From positions 1 through 44,592 of the forward strand of contig CAYZGU010000029.1 of the NCBI GenBank assembly GCA_964478165.1: a stretch of DNA of 44,592 bases. The letters are read 5' to 3'. A program made the position numbers and the translations under genes. The stretch comes from CAYZGU01 sp964478165. GTDB lineage: Bacteria > Poribacteria > WGA-4E > JAJDTR01. Positions 27,839 to 35,477 of the stretch are shown here, in pieces. The notes beneath the pieces were generated by a model. It worked only from the letters and a program-made list of their open reading frames with translations. It did no database searches and had not been told where the DNA came from. Position 1 is the stretch's first letter, and every line of letters begins with the position of its first letter.

Positions 27839-28872
27839 GCTGAAAAAAATCGGTTCATGAGGCGATATAAAGTTTGCGTGCGCACCTGGGTGTCGCAAAA
27901 TGCGTCGCGTTGCAGGATGTAGCATGTGTGCCAATCAGTCCTATATGGCTGGGAAGCATCGTATTGTAGGCCTGCCAGCCCCTAGTTTCTCAGCTGACTC
28001 TCATGCAGTGGTGTGTTTTGAAACGGCCAGAGGAATGTAAGTTTGCCAATTCAAATCGGCTGGCAGTTAGGAAAAAATGGCTCTTTCTCCTTAATCTTAT
28101 GTCCCCATCCACCACAGTATTTGGACTAGAATCCCCCCGATCTGTGATGGAAAGTAGCACGCATCGTCGACCGGATATTTGTGCAGATGAAATTGGCACA
28201 CTTTGTGCTAAGACACTACTGTGCGTAATTGTATGCCGTATTTTGTTCGGTTTTTTTGAAACGTGCGGCCTGTATTGGTCGATAATACAGCGTATAGGAA
28301 AACGACGTAGTAGAAATTGTCTATAAGGTTGTCTTTGGGGCATGGCGTTTGCGATTGGATAAGTTCTTTTCTTAGGAAAGTTTTTCATCATTCTGAATAG
28401 CATACTGAATAGTCCGAATTTCAGTGGGGGTTTGCCAAGGCAATTTGTGGGCATTCCCCATTTTTTTTTGTTATTTTTATTTTTTTGAGTCAATCTACAA
28501 GCGGGTTAATCTGCTAAGTGTTCTGATGTTTTCGCATTATTCTGTTTGTGAATGGGATTACAGGTTTCTGTGCCAAAATATAGCGTGAACCTAAAGTACT
28601 CAAGGTTTAAACGAACCGCGGGCGCCTGTTTCAAATGGCCAGAAACTGTTAGAAAGATGAATAGAGCATATCTCTTTTTAGTTTTAGTTTGCGATCTTTT
28701 TGTAGCCGAGTCTTTAGCTCGGTTTCAAAATGCGATTGCGAATAAAAAAAGGTGAATTAGAAGTTGTTAAAAGACTCCCGTGTGGGGGGTCTATCCAAGA
28801 TCGCAGCAAGGTGGAAATATTTAATTTGGAAAGTACTGGCGAGCTTTGAGCAAATCCAGGCATAGAAGGACA
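27839..28872. other. Gene-free spacer
   Basis: About 1 kb between the response regulator and the BtrH_N-like gene. A 167-codon minus-strand frame (27990-28493) is open but low-complexity and basic, without a family match. A T-rich tract occurs at about 28461-28487. A short hairpin is annotated separately. No tRNA or clear terminator after the regulator was found. Confidence 0.4.
28706..28722. repeat. Short hairpin CCGAG-TCTTTAG-CTCGG
   Basis: Perfect 5-bp stem with a 7-nt loop inside the spacer before the BtrH_N-like gene. There is no adjoining T-run. It could be part of a dispersed genomic repeat, but only one copy was seen in this window. Confidence 0.25.
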
Positions 28873-29979
28873 ATGAATTCAACAACTGAACCGCTGTTTC
28901 CGAGAGCTGTACCGATTAACTACGTTCACACGCTCCATGAACTCTTCAGGCATCGTGAGGAAGAAGTGTCATACGCATATCTCATGGGCGTTTCTGGTGA
29001 GGCCTTTCGTTTCTTTTATAGCCGATCGGATCCCGAGGTGGGAATGAATACGTTTTTTCATAATCCACTGCGTGCAACCTGTCGAGCACTTGGTTATAAA
29101 TATGAAGTTTTGCACGACGATAATTACCAATCTGCGGAGCAACGACTTCAAGAGAACATGCGTGCAGGAAAACCCGCTTTAATTCCATTTGGGGATTCTT
29201 GTCCATTTCTCCGTGAAGATACTCGTTCCGAAACTCTCATCTGTCAAAATAGCCGTCGTTATGAACTAAATGCGAAGGACCTGTCGACGAAGTGGCAGCC
29301 TGGTGGCGGCTTTCTAGAACTTGGTCCTCAAGGCTACTACCAGTTTGTGATTGGTGAGCGCGAGCGTGAGCCGCAGCCGCGTGAAGCTGCATTGGGTGCG
29401 TTGCGAGGTGCGTGCAAGTTGATGCTTACGCGTCAAAGAATCCGCGGTTGCGCAATGGGACTTGCAGCTTATCGCGAGATCGTTGTGCATTTGAGAGGCA
29501 TGTTCTCGCGGAAAAAGAAGGTAACTTTACGTGACGTTCACCGAATTGCAAAGTGGAATGGACATCCGATCTCCCAAGCCATTCAAATGCGGCAAGCGGC
29601 TGTAGAGTACCTGCAACTTGTCCGCAAAGAGTTTCAGAGTGAGGAACTAGAGCACTTGGATAAAGCTACCACATTGTATCGGCAGGTAAGCACGCACCTG
29701 AAAAAATTACAGAGTATATTGCCGCCAGCTGAACCGTCACCACATGACACTGTTCCGTCGAATAGCGAACAGCGATTGGAACTTGGCTTAGGACTCTTCC
29801 GATTTTGGGGCTGGATGACCATCGATCCTCAGTTGAAAGCTCAACAAAGGATCATCAAAATGTTCAAATCGAAATGCCGAGCAGCGGTTAAGGTACTTGA
29901 GCAGATCGTCGGAGCAGAGACGAAAGCAATCAATGAGATTGAAAGAGTTCTCCAGATTAGCGAGAAGTTGAAGATGTGA
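28873..29979 (+). CDS. BtrH_N/C39-like domain protein
   Basis: About 368-residue cytoplasmic protein with no signal peptide. The N-terminal half has the pattern of BtrH N-terminal/C39-like peptidase-fold proteins: VHTLHELFRH...YAYLMGVSGEAFRFFYSR followed by CRALGYKYEVLHDD and a GKPALIPFG segment. In the family a Cys normally sits where this protein has Val-His (PINYVHTLH), so peptidase activity may be lost. The C-terminal half is helical and charged, with a coiled-coil-like end (AETKAINEIERVLQISEKL). ATG 28873 has AAGGA only 2 nt upstream; TTG 28846 is an alternative. It precedes an ABC exporter gene in the same direction by about 190 bp. The function is unknown; an acyl- or peptide-handling role is only an analogy to BtrH. 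Confidence 0.6.
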   Translation: MNSTTEPLFPRAVPINYVHTLHELFRHREEEVSYAYLMGVSGEAFRFFYSRSDPEVGMNTFFHNPLRATCRALGYKYEVLHDDNYQSAEQRLQENMRAGKPALIPFGDSCPFLREDTRSETLICQNSRRYELNAKDLSTKWQPGGGFLELGPQGYYQFVIGEREREPQPREAALGALRGACKLMLTRQRIRGCAMGLAAYREIVVHLRGMFSRKKKVTLRDVHRIAKWNGHPISQAIQMRQAAVEYLQLVRKEFQSEELEHLDKATTLYRQVSTHLKKLQSILPPAEPSPHDTVPSNSEQRLELGLGLFRFWGWMTIDPQLKAQQRIIKMFKSKCRAAVKVLEQIVGAETKAINEIERVLQISEKLKM

Positions 29980-30169
29980 CATCACGCTGTTTGAATGTAA
30001 ATGCCCGATTGGGAGGGAGGAAAAATCAGAACGTTTTTCTTCTCTCCTCTCCCCCCTTCTATTCCTACCACGCGTGTGTAATTGCTGTCGAAATCCAAAT
30101 TCACCAACTACACATTTGTTTCGACATTGGGCTGATAGTTTCCTGTTTTCGATAGAGATGGAGCAACCC

Positions 30170-32413
30170 ATGAAGCAATTTCTGAGATTACTCAAATTCG
30201 CAAGGCCATACTACTTCCGACTTGGATTCGGTTTCATCCTCATTCTTCTGCTCGGACAGGCAGGGTTGTTCATGCCACTGATGCAGAAGTTCATTATAGA
30301 TAATATCCTTTTTCGTTCCCGAGATGCGCTAGCAAGTATCGATTTGATGTTTCTAGATGACCTGAATGGGGAGGAAAAGATTACGGGGGAGCTCTGCCAA
30401 TCGCTTGGGAGGGGAGGGATTTTGCTTTCTCAAGACACCACGGTCTCGATTGAAGTCGTAGGACGAAGATGGAAGCTTGTTGATGAGGAGACAGGTGAAA
30501 GATATATTATCGCTCGGAACGTGTTTCAGATTGAGTCCGATTCGGCGCGAGATGTCGACCTTGTGGACGGAGTTCCGCCCGGCTGGCGTGAACAGCTCAA
30601 AAAGGACTACGGAGTTTTGCTGTCTTCAGCGGCAACCATTTCGACCTTTTCCTCGTCGACAGGGGACAATGGTTGGGAAATCATTGATAATGACAAACGT
30701 CACCTAGTGTGGTTGGACGGGGACAAGCTAAATGTCCATGAAGGTGAACTGAAGATTTACCCGGGGACACTTTCGTTTAGTTTCCTTGGTCGCCAATATA
30801 CGCGTACTCCCGTTGGCTGGCTCGTTGTTGTTTTGATTGTTACCACTGCCTTTTTTGCCACTCTTGCTATTCTTCGCTATGTGCAAACCTACGTGATGAC
30901 GTGGGTGAGTCAACGGATCTTGTTTGATTTGAGAAACCATGTATTTTCGCATCTGCAATCTTTATCCATGCGTTTCTACGATGTTAAGGGGACGGGCCAG
31001 ATTCTCTCACGGGTCAGAGATGATGTTGCTTCGCTGCGTACCCTTGTTACTAGTACCTCAATCGATATTATTACCGATGCAGTGACGCTGGTCATCATGC
31101 TTGTCCTCATGTTTGGATGGCATTGGAAGCTTACGCTCTTTTCCTTGATAGTCATGCCGTTAATTGTTGGAAATTACTTCTATTTTATAAACCGTCTACG
31201 TCCACTGTGGCATCAATGGCGCGACAAGTGGGCTGATATTGCAACGGGTTTGTACGAAGCTGTCGCAGGTGCGAAAGTTGTTAAGGCTTTTGGTCGGGAA
31301 CGCCAACATGAGCGGAAATTATTTCGTGATATGCGTCAGACCTTTGAATGGGAGATTAAAGTAACTCGACACCAGACAGCAATGCAGCGTATTGCACAGT
31401 TCTTGCGAATGCTCGGCAAAGGGATTGTTCTTTCATATGGTGGTTATCTGGTTGTGGAAGGCGAATTTACCGTCGGAGGTATGATTGCTTTCTACGCATT
31501 CCTAGAGCGTCTTCAGGCGCCAATGATGAATTTGATTAACATTAATGCGAGCATTCAAGAAGCCATGGTGTCGACCCAGCGTGTTTTTGGTCTATTAGAT
31601 TCCGAGCCGACTGTGGAAGAATCAGCTGATGCCATTGAACTTCCCGAGATTCATGGCCATGTCAAGTTTGAAAATGTCCAATTTAGCTATGAACCAGAGA
31701 ACCCTGTACTGCGTGACATAAATCTTGAAGCGCAGCGTGGTATGATGGTTGCGCTTGTTGGACCATCGGGCTGTGGCAAAACCACGGTCGCGAATCTCCT
31801 TGGGAGGTTTTATGATCCAACCGGGGGAACGATTCTATTTGATGGCCATGATCTACGTGAGGTTACGACTAAGTCGCTACGTAGCCAGATGGGAATTGTG
31901 TTGCAAGATAACTTTCTTTTTGAAGGGTCTGTCGCAGAGAACATCCGTTTTGGTAGACCCAATGCCTCAGATGAGGAAATTGTAGAAGCTGCCCTCGCCG
32001 CCAATGCGCATCAATTTATCGTTGAGCAACTCCCCGAGGGGTACGAAACAGGAGTCGGTGAGCGCGGAATGCGGCTTTCGGGTGGGCAGAAGCAGCGCTT
32101 GTCTATTGCGCGTACTATTCTACGAGACCCACGCATCCTAATTCTCGACGAAGCTACATCTGCGCTGGACACCGAATCCGAAGAGCAGATTCAACAGGCT
32201 CTAGATCGCCTGATGAAATCCAGGACATCGTTCGTAATCGCGCATAGACTTTCAACGGTCCTCAAAGCAGATATGATTGTTGTAATGAAAGAGGGTAGGA
32301 TTGTTGAAAGCGGGACACATGAAAAATTGGTAGAAATGGGAGGCATGTACGCTACGATGTATAGAAAGCAGTTCAAAAGCAAGAAAGAAAGCAACGATGC
32401 TTGGTTAGAGTAG
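30170..32413 (+). CDS. ABC exporter (fused permease-ATPase) with large periplasmic insertion
   Basis: Half-size ABC exporter of the MsbA/BmrA-type fold (TMD fused to NBD). TM1 is FILILLLGQAGLFMPLM (about residues 22-38). TM2 starts only near residue 215 (GWLVVVLIVTTAFFATLAIL), leaving an insertion of about 165 residues (about 49-213) with mixed beta-like sequence where homologues have a loop of about 15-30. The NBD has Walker A GPSGCGKTT (about 530), signature LSGGQKQR (about 636), Walker B ILILDEATSALD and switch AHRLST. About 747 aa against 580-600 usual. ATG 30170 has GGAG 6 nt upstream; ATG 30158 also fits. The substrate could be a lipid, peptide or drug. The adjacent BtrH_N-like protein may be functionally linked. 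Confidence 0.92.
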   Translation: MKQFLRLLKFARPYYFRLGFGFILILLLGQAGLFMPLMQKFIIDNILFRSRDALASIDLMFLDDLNGEEKITGELCQSLGRGGILLSQDTTVSIEVVGRRWKLVDEETGERYIIARNVFQIESDSARDVDLVDGVPPGWREQLKKDYGVLLSSAATISTFSSSTGDNGWEIIDNDKRHLVWLDGDKLNVHEGELKIYPGTLSFSFLGRQYTRTPVGWLVVVLIVTTAFFATLAILRYVQTYVMTWVSQRILFDLRNHVFSHLQSLSMRFYDVKGTGQILSRVRDDVASLRTLVTSTSIDIITDAVTLVIMLVLMFGWHWKLTLFSLIVMPLIVGNYFYFINRLRPLWHQWRDKWADIATGLYEAVAGAKVVKAFGRERQHERKLFRDMRQTFEWEIKVTRHQTAMQRIAQFLRMLGKGIVLSYGGYLVVEGEFTVGGMIAFYAFLERLQAPMMNLININASIQEAMVSTQRVFGLLDSEPTVEESADAIELPEIHGHVKFENVQFSYEPENPVLRDINLEAQRGMMVALVGPSGCGKTTVANLLGRFYDPTGGTILFDGHDLREVTTKSLRSQMGIVLQDNFLFEGSVAENIRFGRPNASDEEIVEAALAANAHQFIVEQLPEGYETGVGERGMRLSGGQKQRLSIARTILRDPRILILDEATSALDTESEEQIQQALDRLMKSRTSFVIAHRLSTVLKADMIVVMKEGRIVESGTHEKLVEMGGMYATMYRKQFKSKKESNDAWLE

Positions 32414-32751
32414 ATACATTTTGAACAAATATTTGAACAAAGATTGGAAGAATGATATGCATAGTTGGATTTCTCACGGTTTGCGGCAAATAGTCAGAAA
32501 TTAAATTGTGTTTCATGTGTTAGCCATAATTAAGTGTGCTGTGCGAATCTGCTTGAATATACTGCAAACCAGACTGGTCCAGGTATTGTGGTTCCGTCGC
32601 ATTCGAACCAATCGACACTGAGAGTGTCATAGACCTGTCAGCTATTTGCACTTGCGGTGGAGATTGATCGATGTCCCACCTGCCCACTTTCAAACTAGCT
32701 TCTGTATGCTTTCGCCGGGAACTGATAGGTTGGTTAGTGAGAGATTTTATC
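32414..32751. other. Gene-free spacer before infC
   Basis: No gene seen. The position where many genomes carry thrS upstream of infC contains no threonyl-tRNA synthetase sequence. The infC promoter follows immediately. Confidence 0.5.
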
Positions 32752-32780
32752 TTGCATCTGTAGTTTGAATGTGCTAAAAT
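32752..32780 (+). promoter_or_regulatory. Sigma70-type promoter of infC-rpmI-rplT
   Basis: TTGCAT (32752-32757) and TAAAAT (32775-32780) with an ideal 17-bp spacer, about 100 nt upstream of the infC start. This leaves a leader of about 95 nt that ends in a strong Shine-Dalgarno. Confidence 0.6.
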
Positions 32781-32881
32781 ACTGCCACCGTCGTTGTTGA
32801 GAAAAATCCGATGTGCTCAATGCTACAGATTTCGTTTCGATGGTCTGTATTAAACGGTTTACACATGTGGAGGTGTAAAAA

Positions 32882-33427
32882 ATTCAACATAGAGGTCGGC
32901 GTCTTCCAAAAAAAGGGCAACCACAAAATAAGGTGAACCGCCAGATTCGTGCCAAGGAAGTTCTCGTGATTGATGCTGAGAACGAACAACTGGGGGTTAT
33001 GCCGACTCGGGATGCAGTAGAGCGTGCTGAATCCGTAGGGCTAGATCTGGTGGAAGTGTCTCCAAATGCGGATCCCCCTGTCTGCAGAATTATGGATTAT
33101 GGCAAGTTTCAATATGAGAAAAGTAAACGGGCAAAGGACGCGAAAAAGAAACAAGCTAAGGTTGTTCTGAAGACAATTCAGTTTCGGTCCGACACTGCCG
33201 AACACGATTATCAGTTCAAAAAACGCCATGTTGAGGAGTTTTTGTCACAGGGTTGGAAGGTTAAAGCAGAGGTCAGATTTAGGGGCCGCGAGATGTTGCA
33301 CACCAATCTGGGGAAGTCAATGCTAGAAAGACTGGCGAAGGACGTTGCTGAGGTTGCCGAGATGGAGCAATCTCCTCGGATGGAAACTCGAATTATGCTT
33401 ATGATACTGGCACCAAGATCGTCATAG
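32882..33427 (+). CDS. infC: Translation initiation factor IF-3 (ATT start)
   Basis: IF-3 prevents premature subunit joining and checks start-codon choice on the 30S subunit. The IF3_N domain (VNRQIRAKEVLVIDAENEQLGVM, DLVEVSPNADPPVCRIMDYGKF) is followed by the lysine-rich linker and IF3_C (TIQFRSDTAEHDYQFKKRHVEEFL, VRFRGREM). The usual call would start at GTG 32933, but the frame is open further upstream and gives a basic extension (QHRGRRLPKKGQPQNK) back to ATT 32882. That ATT has GGAGGT (32869-32874) 7 nt upstream, while GTG 32933 has none. The result is 181 aa, the standard IF-3 length. An AUU start is the known basis of IF-3 autoregulation in E. coli. The frame has a stop just upstream (32876-32878), so no longer start exists. 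Confidence 0.95.
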   Translation: MQHRGRRLPKKGQPQNKVNRQIRAKEVLVIDAENEQLGVMPTRDAVERAESVGLDLVEVSPNADPPVCRIMDYGKFQYEKSKRAKDAKKKQAKVVLKTIQFRSDTAEHDYQFKKRHVEEFLSQGWKVKAEVRFRGREMLHTNLGKSMLERLAKDVAEVAEMEQSPRMETRIMLMILAPRSS

Positions 33428-33456
33428 GTGTTTTGAGCGAATTAAGGAATATTTGA

Positions 33457-33651
33457 ATGCCAAAGATAAAAACACACAAGGGTGCGGCGAAGCGATTCAA
33501 ATTAACGGGTAAGGGTAGGATTCGTAGGCGGCGCGCTAATTCGAGTCACCTTTTTCTCTCTAAAACAACAAAACGCAAACGACGATTAAGACAGGGTACG
33601 CTTGTTGATTCCTCTAATGCAAAACGCCTGATTCGTCTGATTAACGATTGA
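33457..33651 (+). CDS. rpmI: 50S ribosomal protein L35
   Basis: Small basic protein of the large ribosomal subunit, 64 aa. MPKIKTHKGAAKRFKLTGKGRIRRRRANSSHLF is the textbook L35 start, and the Lys/Arg-rich middle with KRLIRL at the end is typical. It follows infC by 29 bp, with AAGGAA about 7 nt before the ATG. It is part of the conserved infC-rpmI-rplT operon. Confidence 0.98.
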   Translation: MPKIKTHKGAAKRFKLTGKGRIRRRRANSSHLFLSKTTKRKRRLRQGTLVDSSNAKRLIRLIND

Positions 33652-33690
33652 GTTTTAATTTCTTTGTTTTTATTTCTTTAGGAGCTTGTT

Positions 33691-34038
33691 ATGCCAAGAG
33701 TTAAGACTGGCAGTGTCCGTCGAAAAAGCCGAAAAAGAATTATGAAACACTCGAAGGGCTATCGTGGTGGACGCAACAATCTTAAAAGGTCCGCGGTTGA
33801 GGCGGTTGAAAAAGGTTGGAATTATGCCTACGCGCATCGTCGAACCCGAAAACGGGAGTTCAGGCAGCTTTGGATTGCTCGTATTAATGCTGCAGCACGA
33901 TCGCATGGGGTATCTTATAGCTTCCTCATGAACGGATTGAAAAAGGCCGGAGTCGAGCTGAACCGTAAGGTACTTGCAGACATCGCTGTTCGCGATTCAG
34001 AGGGATTCGGTCGTATTGTAGAACTCGCAAAGGGTTAG
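33691..34038 (+). CDS. rplT: 50S ribosomal protein L20
   Basis: Large-subunit assembly protein, 115 aa. PRVKTGSVRRKSRKRIMKHSKGYRGGRNN is the L20 N-terminal RNA-binding tail, and the globular part (RKREFRQLWIARINAAARSHGVSYS) is intact. AGGAG lies 6 nt before the ATG. In many bacteria L20 represses this operon by binding the leader; no such mimic was identified here. It is followed by the T-box leader of pheS. Confidence 0.98.
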   Translation: MPRVKTGSVRRKSRKRIMKHSKGYRGGRNNLKRSAVEAVEKGWNYAYAHRRTRKREFRQLWIARINAAARSHGVSYSFLMNGLKKAGVELNRKVLADIAVRDSEGFGRIVELAKG

Positions 34039-34069
34039 GCTTGAAATCTGCCTGAACTGAGCTAAAGGT

Positions 34070-34347
34070 TGTGAAGGGACAAAGTAAGTTGTTGGGAAAA
34101 CGCAGTGAGATTGGTGAGACAGAATGGATGGTCCACTGTGTTCGCTTCTGCGAGACCGATGACTGAATTTCATCCTGGAACCGCCGAGTTGAACGCCAAG
34201 TAGGCAAATAGGCTCGTGCCGGAAGGTCACCGTTATTGACCAATAAACGAAGTGAGCGGATTCTGATATCTGTTAATTAGGGTGGTACCGCGGGAGTTAA
34301 CGCCTGTTGCTTTCGTCCCTAGAGGACGGGGTGGCAGGCGTTTTTTT
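34070..34347 (+). promoter_or_regulatory. T-box leader controlling pheST (tRNA-Phe)
   Basis: T-box riboswitch that senses uncharged tRNA. The 14-nt T-box AGGGTGGTACCGCG (34279-34292) matches the consensus exactly and is followed by a terminator. In the 5' part an AGTAAG-type bulge (about 34083) and an apical GGTG (about 34112-34115) are placed as in Stem I. A UUC/UUU (Phe) triplet occurs at about 34168-34171 in TGAATTTCATCC, followed by CCTGGAACCGCC as in other leaders. The Phe specifier fits the downstream pheS. The exact 5' end is approximate; a weak promoter (TTGAAA 34041-34046, TAAAGG 34063-34068, 16-bp spacer) may start it. High Phe-tRNA charging would terminate transcription, while starvation opens it. 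Confidence 0.9.
34301..34347 (+). terminator. T-box intrinsic terminator
   Basis: Stem CGCCTG (34301-34306) pairs with CAGGCG (34335-34340), with a further inner stem CGTCC/GGACG, and is followed by seven T (34341-34347). The alternative antiterminator uses the T-box sequence just upstream. Confidence 0.92.
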
Positions 34348-34370
34348 ATTGTGATTTTCAGGAGATAGAC

Positions 34371-35387
34371 ATGCAGGAAGATCTGAATCGGATTGAAAGC
34401 GAAGCGCTTTCTGAACTGAATGTAGTGAGGAATCCCCGTGAACTTGACGAGCTTCGAGTGAAATATTTTGGGCGGAAAGGCGTGCTAACAAATGCAATGA
34501 AGAGAATGGGTGAAGTTTCTAAGGAAGAGCGTCCAGCCGTTGGAAAACTTGTTAATAGCGTAAGGGAGAAGCTCACAGAAACTTTCGATCAAGTTCATCA
34601 AGATTTTGCGAAGCAGACTCGCGAAAAACAACTTATTTCAGAAACAATGGACGTTACCCTTCCCGGTCGGCGACGACGATTGGGAAGAAAGCATCCCATT
34701 ACTCAAAGCGTTGACCGCATTGAGCAGATCTTCCGAGGGATGGGATTTCATGTTGCCGAAGGACCAGAGATTGAACACTCATATTATAATTTTGATGCTC
34801 TGAACACGCCGGAAAATCATCCAGCTCGAGATTTACAGGATACGCTCTACATTACGGACGAGGTTCTGTTGCGTACTCACACTTCACCGGTACAAGTTCG
34901 TTTTATGGAGAAACATCAGCCGCCTGTGCGAATTATCGTACCGGGCAGGGCGTATCGACTCGATTATGATGTTTCTCACACACCCACTTTCCATCAGGTG
35001 GAAGGGCTACTTGTTGACTGTCACGTCACCTTTAGTGATTTGAAAGGTGTGCTCTTTTCTTTCGTAAGGCAGATGTTCGGCGACCAGACTCGCATGCGAT
35101 TTCGTCCCCATTTTTTCCCTTTTACCGAGCCGAGTGCAGAGGTAGATATCTCGTGTACGGTCTGCAGTGGCAAAGGTTGTCGAACGTGTTCTGGTACGGG
35201 CTGGCTTGAGATTCTGGGTGCGGGAGCCGTGGATCCGAATGTCTTACAGTGTGTGAACTATAATCCAGAGGAAGTCAGCGGATTTGCATTCGGTATGGGC
35301 GTGGAGCGAATTGCGAGCATTCGACACGGTATTTCGGACATACGTGTGCTTTATGATAATGATCTCCGGTTCTTAAGACAGTTTTAA
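34371..35387 (+). CDS. pheS: Phenylalanyl-tRNA synthetase alpha subunit
   Basis: Catalytic subunit of the (alpha-beta)2 class II synthetase that charges tRNA-Phe. An N-terminal coiled coil is followed by LGRKHPITQSVDRIEQIFRGMGF. Class II motif 2 lies around FHQVEGLLVD and motif 3 is GFAFGMGVERIASIRHGI. The CTVCSGKGCRTCSGTGW cysteine segment is typical of bacterial PheS. 338 aa, typical. AGGAGA lies 6 nt before ATG 34371. Expression is expected to depend on the T-box leader. It is followed by pheT. Confidence 0.98.
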   Translation: MQEDLNRIESEALSELNVVRNPRELDELRVKYFGRKGVLTNAMKRMGEVSKEERPAVGKLVNSVREKLTETFDQVHQDFAKQTREKQLISETMDVTLPGRRRRLGRKHPITQSVDRIEQIFRGMGFHVAEGPEIEHSYYNFDALNTPENHPARDLQDTLYITDEVLLRTHTSPVQVRFMEKHQPPVRIIVPGRAYRLDYDVSHTPTFHQVEGLLVDCHVTFSDLKGVLFSFVRQMFGDQTRMRFRPHFFPFTEPSAEVDISCTVCSGKGCRTCSGTGWLEILGAGAVDPNVLQCVNYNPEEVSGFAFGMGVERIASIRHGISDIRVLYDNDLRFLRQF

Positions 35388-35477
35388 AGTGGATTCGCGT
35401 TTAGATTTTCACCCAATTTAGCGATTTGCAACAGGCATCTACAGGAGGCACGGATTGAAAATGGAGAAAGATTACAC

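Noticed and set aside
27990..28493. 167-codon minus-strand frame in the spacer after the response regulator
   Set aside because: Low-complexity basic start (poly-Asn/Lys from a T-rich tract), no ribosome-binding site, no family pattern; open by chance.
28552..28755. 67-codon plus-strand frame with a hydrophobic stretch before the BtrH_N-like gene
   Set aside because: Short, no Shine-Dalgarno and spans a hairpin; considered as an export precursor but lacks a leader or double-Gly motif.
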